Of a stretch of 64,000 nucleotides of DNA, positions 63,118-64,000 are shown one piece after another. The notes below the pieces were generated by a model. That model searched no databases, was not told the DNA's origin, and was given only the letters and a program-made list of their open reading frames with translations. Both the position numbers and the translations under genes were made by a program. The DNA lies in contig DATNPX010000044.1 in assembly GCA_036702975.1 (NCBI GenBank), forward strand, positions 1 to 64,000, given 5' to 3'. Source of the DNA: DATNPX01 sp036702975. Lineage in GTDB: Bacteria > Cyanobacteriota > Vampirovibrionia > Obscuribacterales > Obscuribacteraceae. Numbering within the stretch: the stretch's first letter is position 1; each line of letters begins with the position of its first letter.

Positions 63118-63258
63118 TTACTCAGCCGACGCCTTCTTAGTACCGTTTTTGTCTTTCAGCTTCTTCCAAGAAACTGCCAAAGCAATGATTACTACGGGCA
63201 ATACGAGAATCGATCCCCAAATCATTGGGTCTTTCAAAAGCGGTTCAATACTTTCCAT
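63118..63258 (-). CDS. 46-residue single-helix membrane protein
   Basis: A short gene read from the minus strand: MESIEPLLKDPMIWGS, then a hydrophobic core ILVLPVVIIALAVSW, then a basic tail KKLKDKNGTKKASAE. The layout is a one-pass membrane protein with a cytosolic, Lys-rich end. ATG at 63258 has GGAGG 7 nt upstream, a strong site; ATG at 63264 would lie too close to it. It lies 147 bp from the panB stop, converging. Such small proteins often act as regulators or subunits of a membrane complex; no partner can be named. Confidence 0.75.
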   Translation of the reverse strand: MESIEPLLKDPMIWGSILVLPVVIIALAVSWKKLKDKNGTKKASAE

Positions 63259-63570
63259 GTTCATACCTCCAACAACAACTCAAAAACTTCGCAGCGAGCC
63301 ACCGACTATACTAAATCCGCAGTGTTTTCGATCTACTGACTACGAAACCGATACAACCCAGCCTACTAAACGTACAAATGTTCTTAGATACAAGCGTACT
63401 TAGGAATGATGCCCTAAAACTTCAATACCGTACTACCGTAGTCACCAAATTTAGAGAAAGGCTAACTATCCCTCAAGCATGTTATCACGGTTGATAATGC
63501 ATTCAAGGACTTTTTTTCAAGCGGTTAATATTACCGCCAAAACGAACAATAGCAAGGCTTTTCAGACTTG
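63259..63570. other. Intergenic region upstream of the small membrane protein gene
   Basis: About 312 AT-rich bases between the FmdB-like gene and the small membrane protein gene, both on the minus strand. It contains an imperfect dyad GCGGTTAATATTACCGC (63520-63536) next to a T-run on the plus strand, but no convincing terminator in the minus direction. A promoter for the small gene must lie here. No other gene seen. Confidence 0.4.
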
Positions 63571-63816
63571 TTAATGACAGCTTCCGCAGGAATGAGTGCT
63601 GCAAGACCCACAGCCACCTCCTCCGCCGCCGGTCGAACGGGATGTTCCCTGACCAACATCGGGGGTGATACCACCGGAGCGTATGTAAGCATTCCAGATT
63701 CTGCTCACGGAAGTGCTACCGCAATGTTCACACTTGGGGTCGGCAGTCTCGTGCATTGAACGGTCTTCTGAAAAAACTTCGCGACAACTTTGACAACGAT
63801 AGTCGTACTGCGGCAT
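63571..63816 (-). CDS. FmdB-type zinc-ribbon protein
   Basis: An 81-residue protein of the FmdB/CxxC_CxxC_SSSS family: MPQYDYRCQSCREVF with the first CxxC, the second CEHC, and a Gly- and Cys/Ser/His-rich tail (GGGGGCGSC...CGSCH). Start ATG at 63816 has GGAG 6-7 nt upstream; TTG at 63828 would add four residues. FmdB proteins are small putative regulators or chaperones of metalloenzymes. It is 33 bp downstream of another minus-strand gene that leaves the window. Confidence 0.85.
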   Translation of the reverse strand: MPQYDYRCQSCREVFSEDRSMHETADPKCEHCGSTSVSRIWNAYIRSGGITPDVGQGTSRSTGGGGGGCGSCSTHSCGSCH

Positions 63817-63849
63817 GGTCTGCTCCAATTGCCTCGGCGGGGAGGCGGT

Positions 63850-64000
63850 TTACTTGGCGTCTGTACTTTCTGACTGCCCGGCTGATTGGCCAGCGGCTTG
63901 TCCGGCTGTTGCCGGAACATCCGATTTAGTATCGTCACTCTTGGAGTCAGGTTTGGACTCTTTGCTTGACTGATCTGAATCCTTCTTCTTGTAGTCTAAC
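63850..64000 (-). CDS. C-terminal end of an unknown gene (5' end outside window)
   Basis: A minus-strand frame without stops from the window edge to TAA at 63850-63852 reads ...YKKKDSDQSSKESKPDSK... and ends AGQSAGQSESTDAK. It is a Lys/Ser/Asp- then Ala/Gly/Gln-rich tail, a composition typical of real disordered C-termini. Fifty codons give no family. It lies 33 bp upstream of the FmdB-like start, so a shared transcript is likely. Confidence 0.5.
   Translation of the reverse strand, partial: LDYKKKDSDQSSKESKPDSKSDDTKSDVPATAGQAAGQSAGQSESTDAK

Overview
The window looks like chromosomal DNA of a diderm, non-photosynthetic relative of the Cyanobacteria, most likely the Melainabacteria/Vampirovibrionia branch (Obscuribacterales-like). 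This placement is inference. It rests on didermic features (a 1403-residue AsmA-like protein, TonB/TolA-like and TadE-like proteins, an AMIN-domain amidase), FtsZ with a typical C-terminal peptide, a cyanobacterial-size RNase E/G with a long tail, several signal-peptide TPR proteins, a phosphate module (Pit transporter, DUF47 protein, H+-pyrophosphatase), and the absence of any photosynthesis gene. I see no rRNA, tRNA, CRISPR array, insertion sequence or phage gene. Gene density is high, and several convergent genes end within about 20 bp of each other.

Layout. 1-3.9 kb: end of a radical SAM/DUF2344 fusion followed by RNase E/G, ending at a bidirectional terminator shared with asd. 3.9-11.7 kb (minus strand): asd, an S1-like protein with a Gln/Tyr-rich prion-like region, a zinc-ribbon protein, a FeoA-domain protein, a Fur-family regulator and uvrA. 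12-18.6 kb: a proline-rich unknown, a membrane-anchored Ser/Thr kinase, a DUF445 protein and two tandem TPR lipoprotein- or periplasm-type proteins. 18.9-26.3 kb: ftsZ, an MtnA-like isomerase, a TPR/TonB-C protein, a secreted heavy-metal-associated domain protein, two TadE-like pilus proteins, another TPR protein and a hemerythrin-like protein. 26.4-31.1 kb: a DHA2 efflux transporter facing a four-gene phosphorelay (soluble histidine kinase, two lone receivers, a receiver-HPt protein). 31.3-38.4 kb: AsmA-like protein, secreted thioredoxin, quinone-oxidoreductase-like enzyme and an unknown. 38.5-46.2 kb: FHA protein, DUF47 and Pit phosphate genes, a Gly/Arg/Ser repeat protein, patatin-like lipase, GNAT and hppA. 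46.5-50.7 kb: cell-wall amidase, murI, family-4 uracil-DNA glycosylase and a small unknown. 50.8-56.7 kb (minus): small secreted protein, gatA, fabF, acpP, fabG and an ADP-ribosylglycohydrolase-like protein. 56.9-64 kb: a 1159-residue unknown carrying an HExxxH-type motif, a TPR protein, panB, a 46-residue membrane protein, an FmdB-type zinc ribbon and the tail of one more gene.

How it fits together. Most genes are housekeeping: RNA decay, DNA repair, division, fatty-acid synthesis, cell wall, pantothenate. The accessory interest lies in (i) three proteins with eukaryote-like low-complexity sequence joined to nucleic-acid-type or regulatory domains (RNase E tail, S1-like QY-rich protein, RGG/SYGGGG repeat protein), (ii) a phosphorelay in separate pieces with no DNA-binding output, (iii) a phosphate/pyrophosphate gene set, and (iv) the large HExxxH protein diverging from a degenerate ADP-ribosylglycohydrolase. 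Functional statements come from reading motifs by eye; no database search was run.
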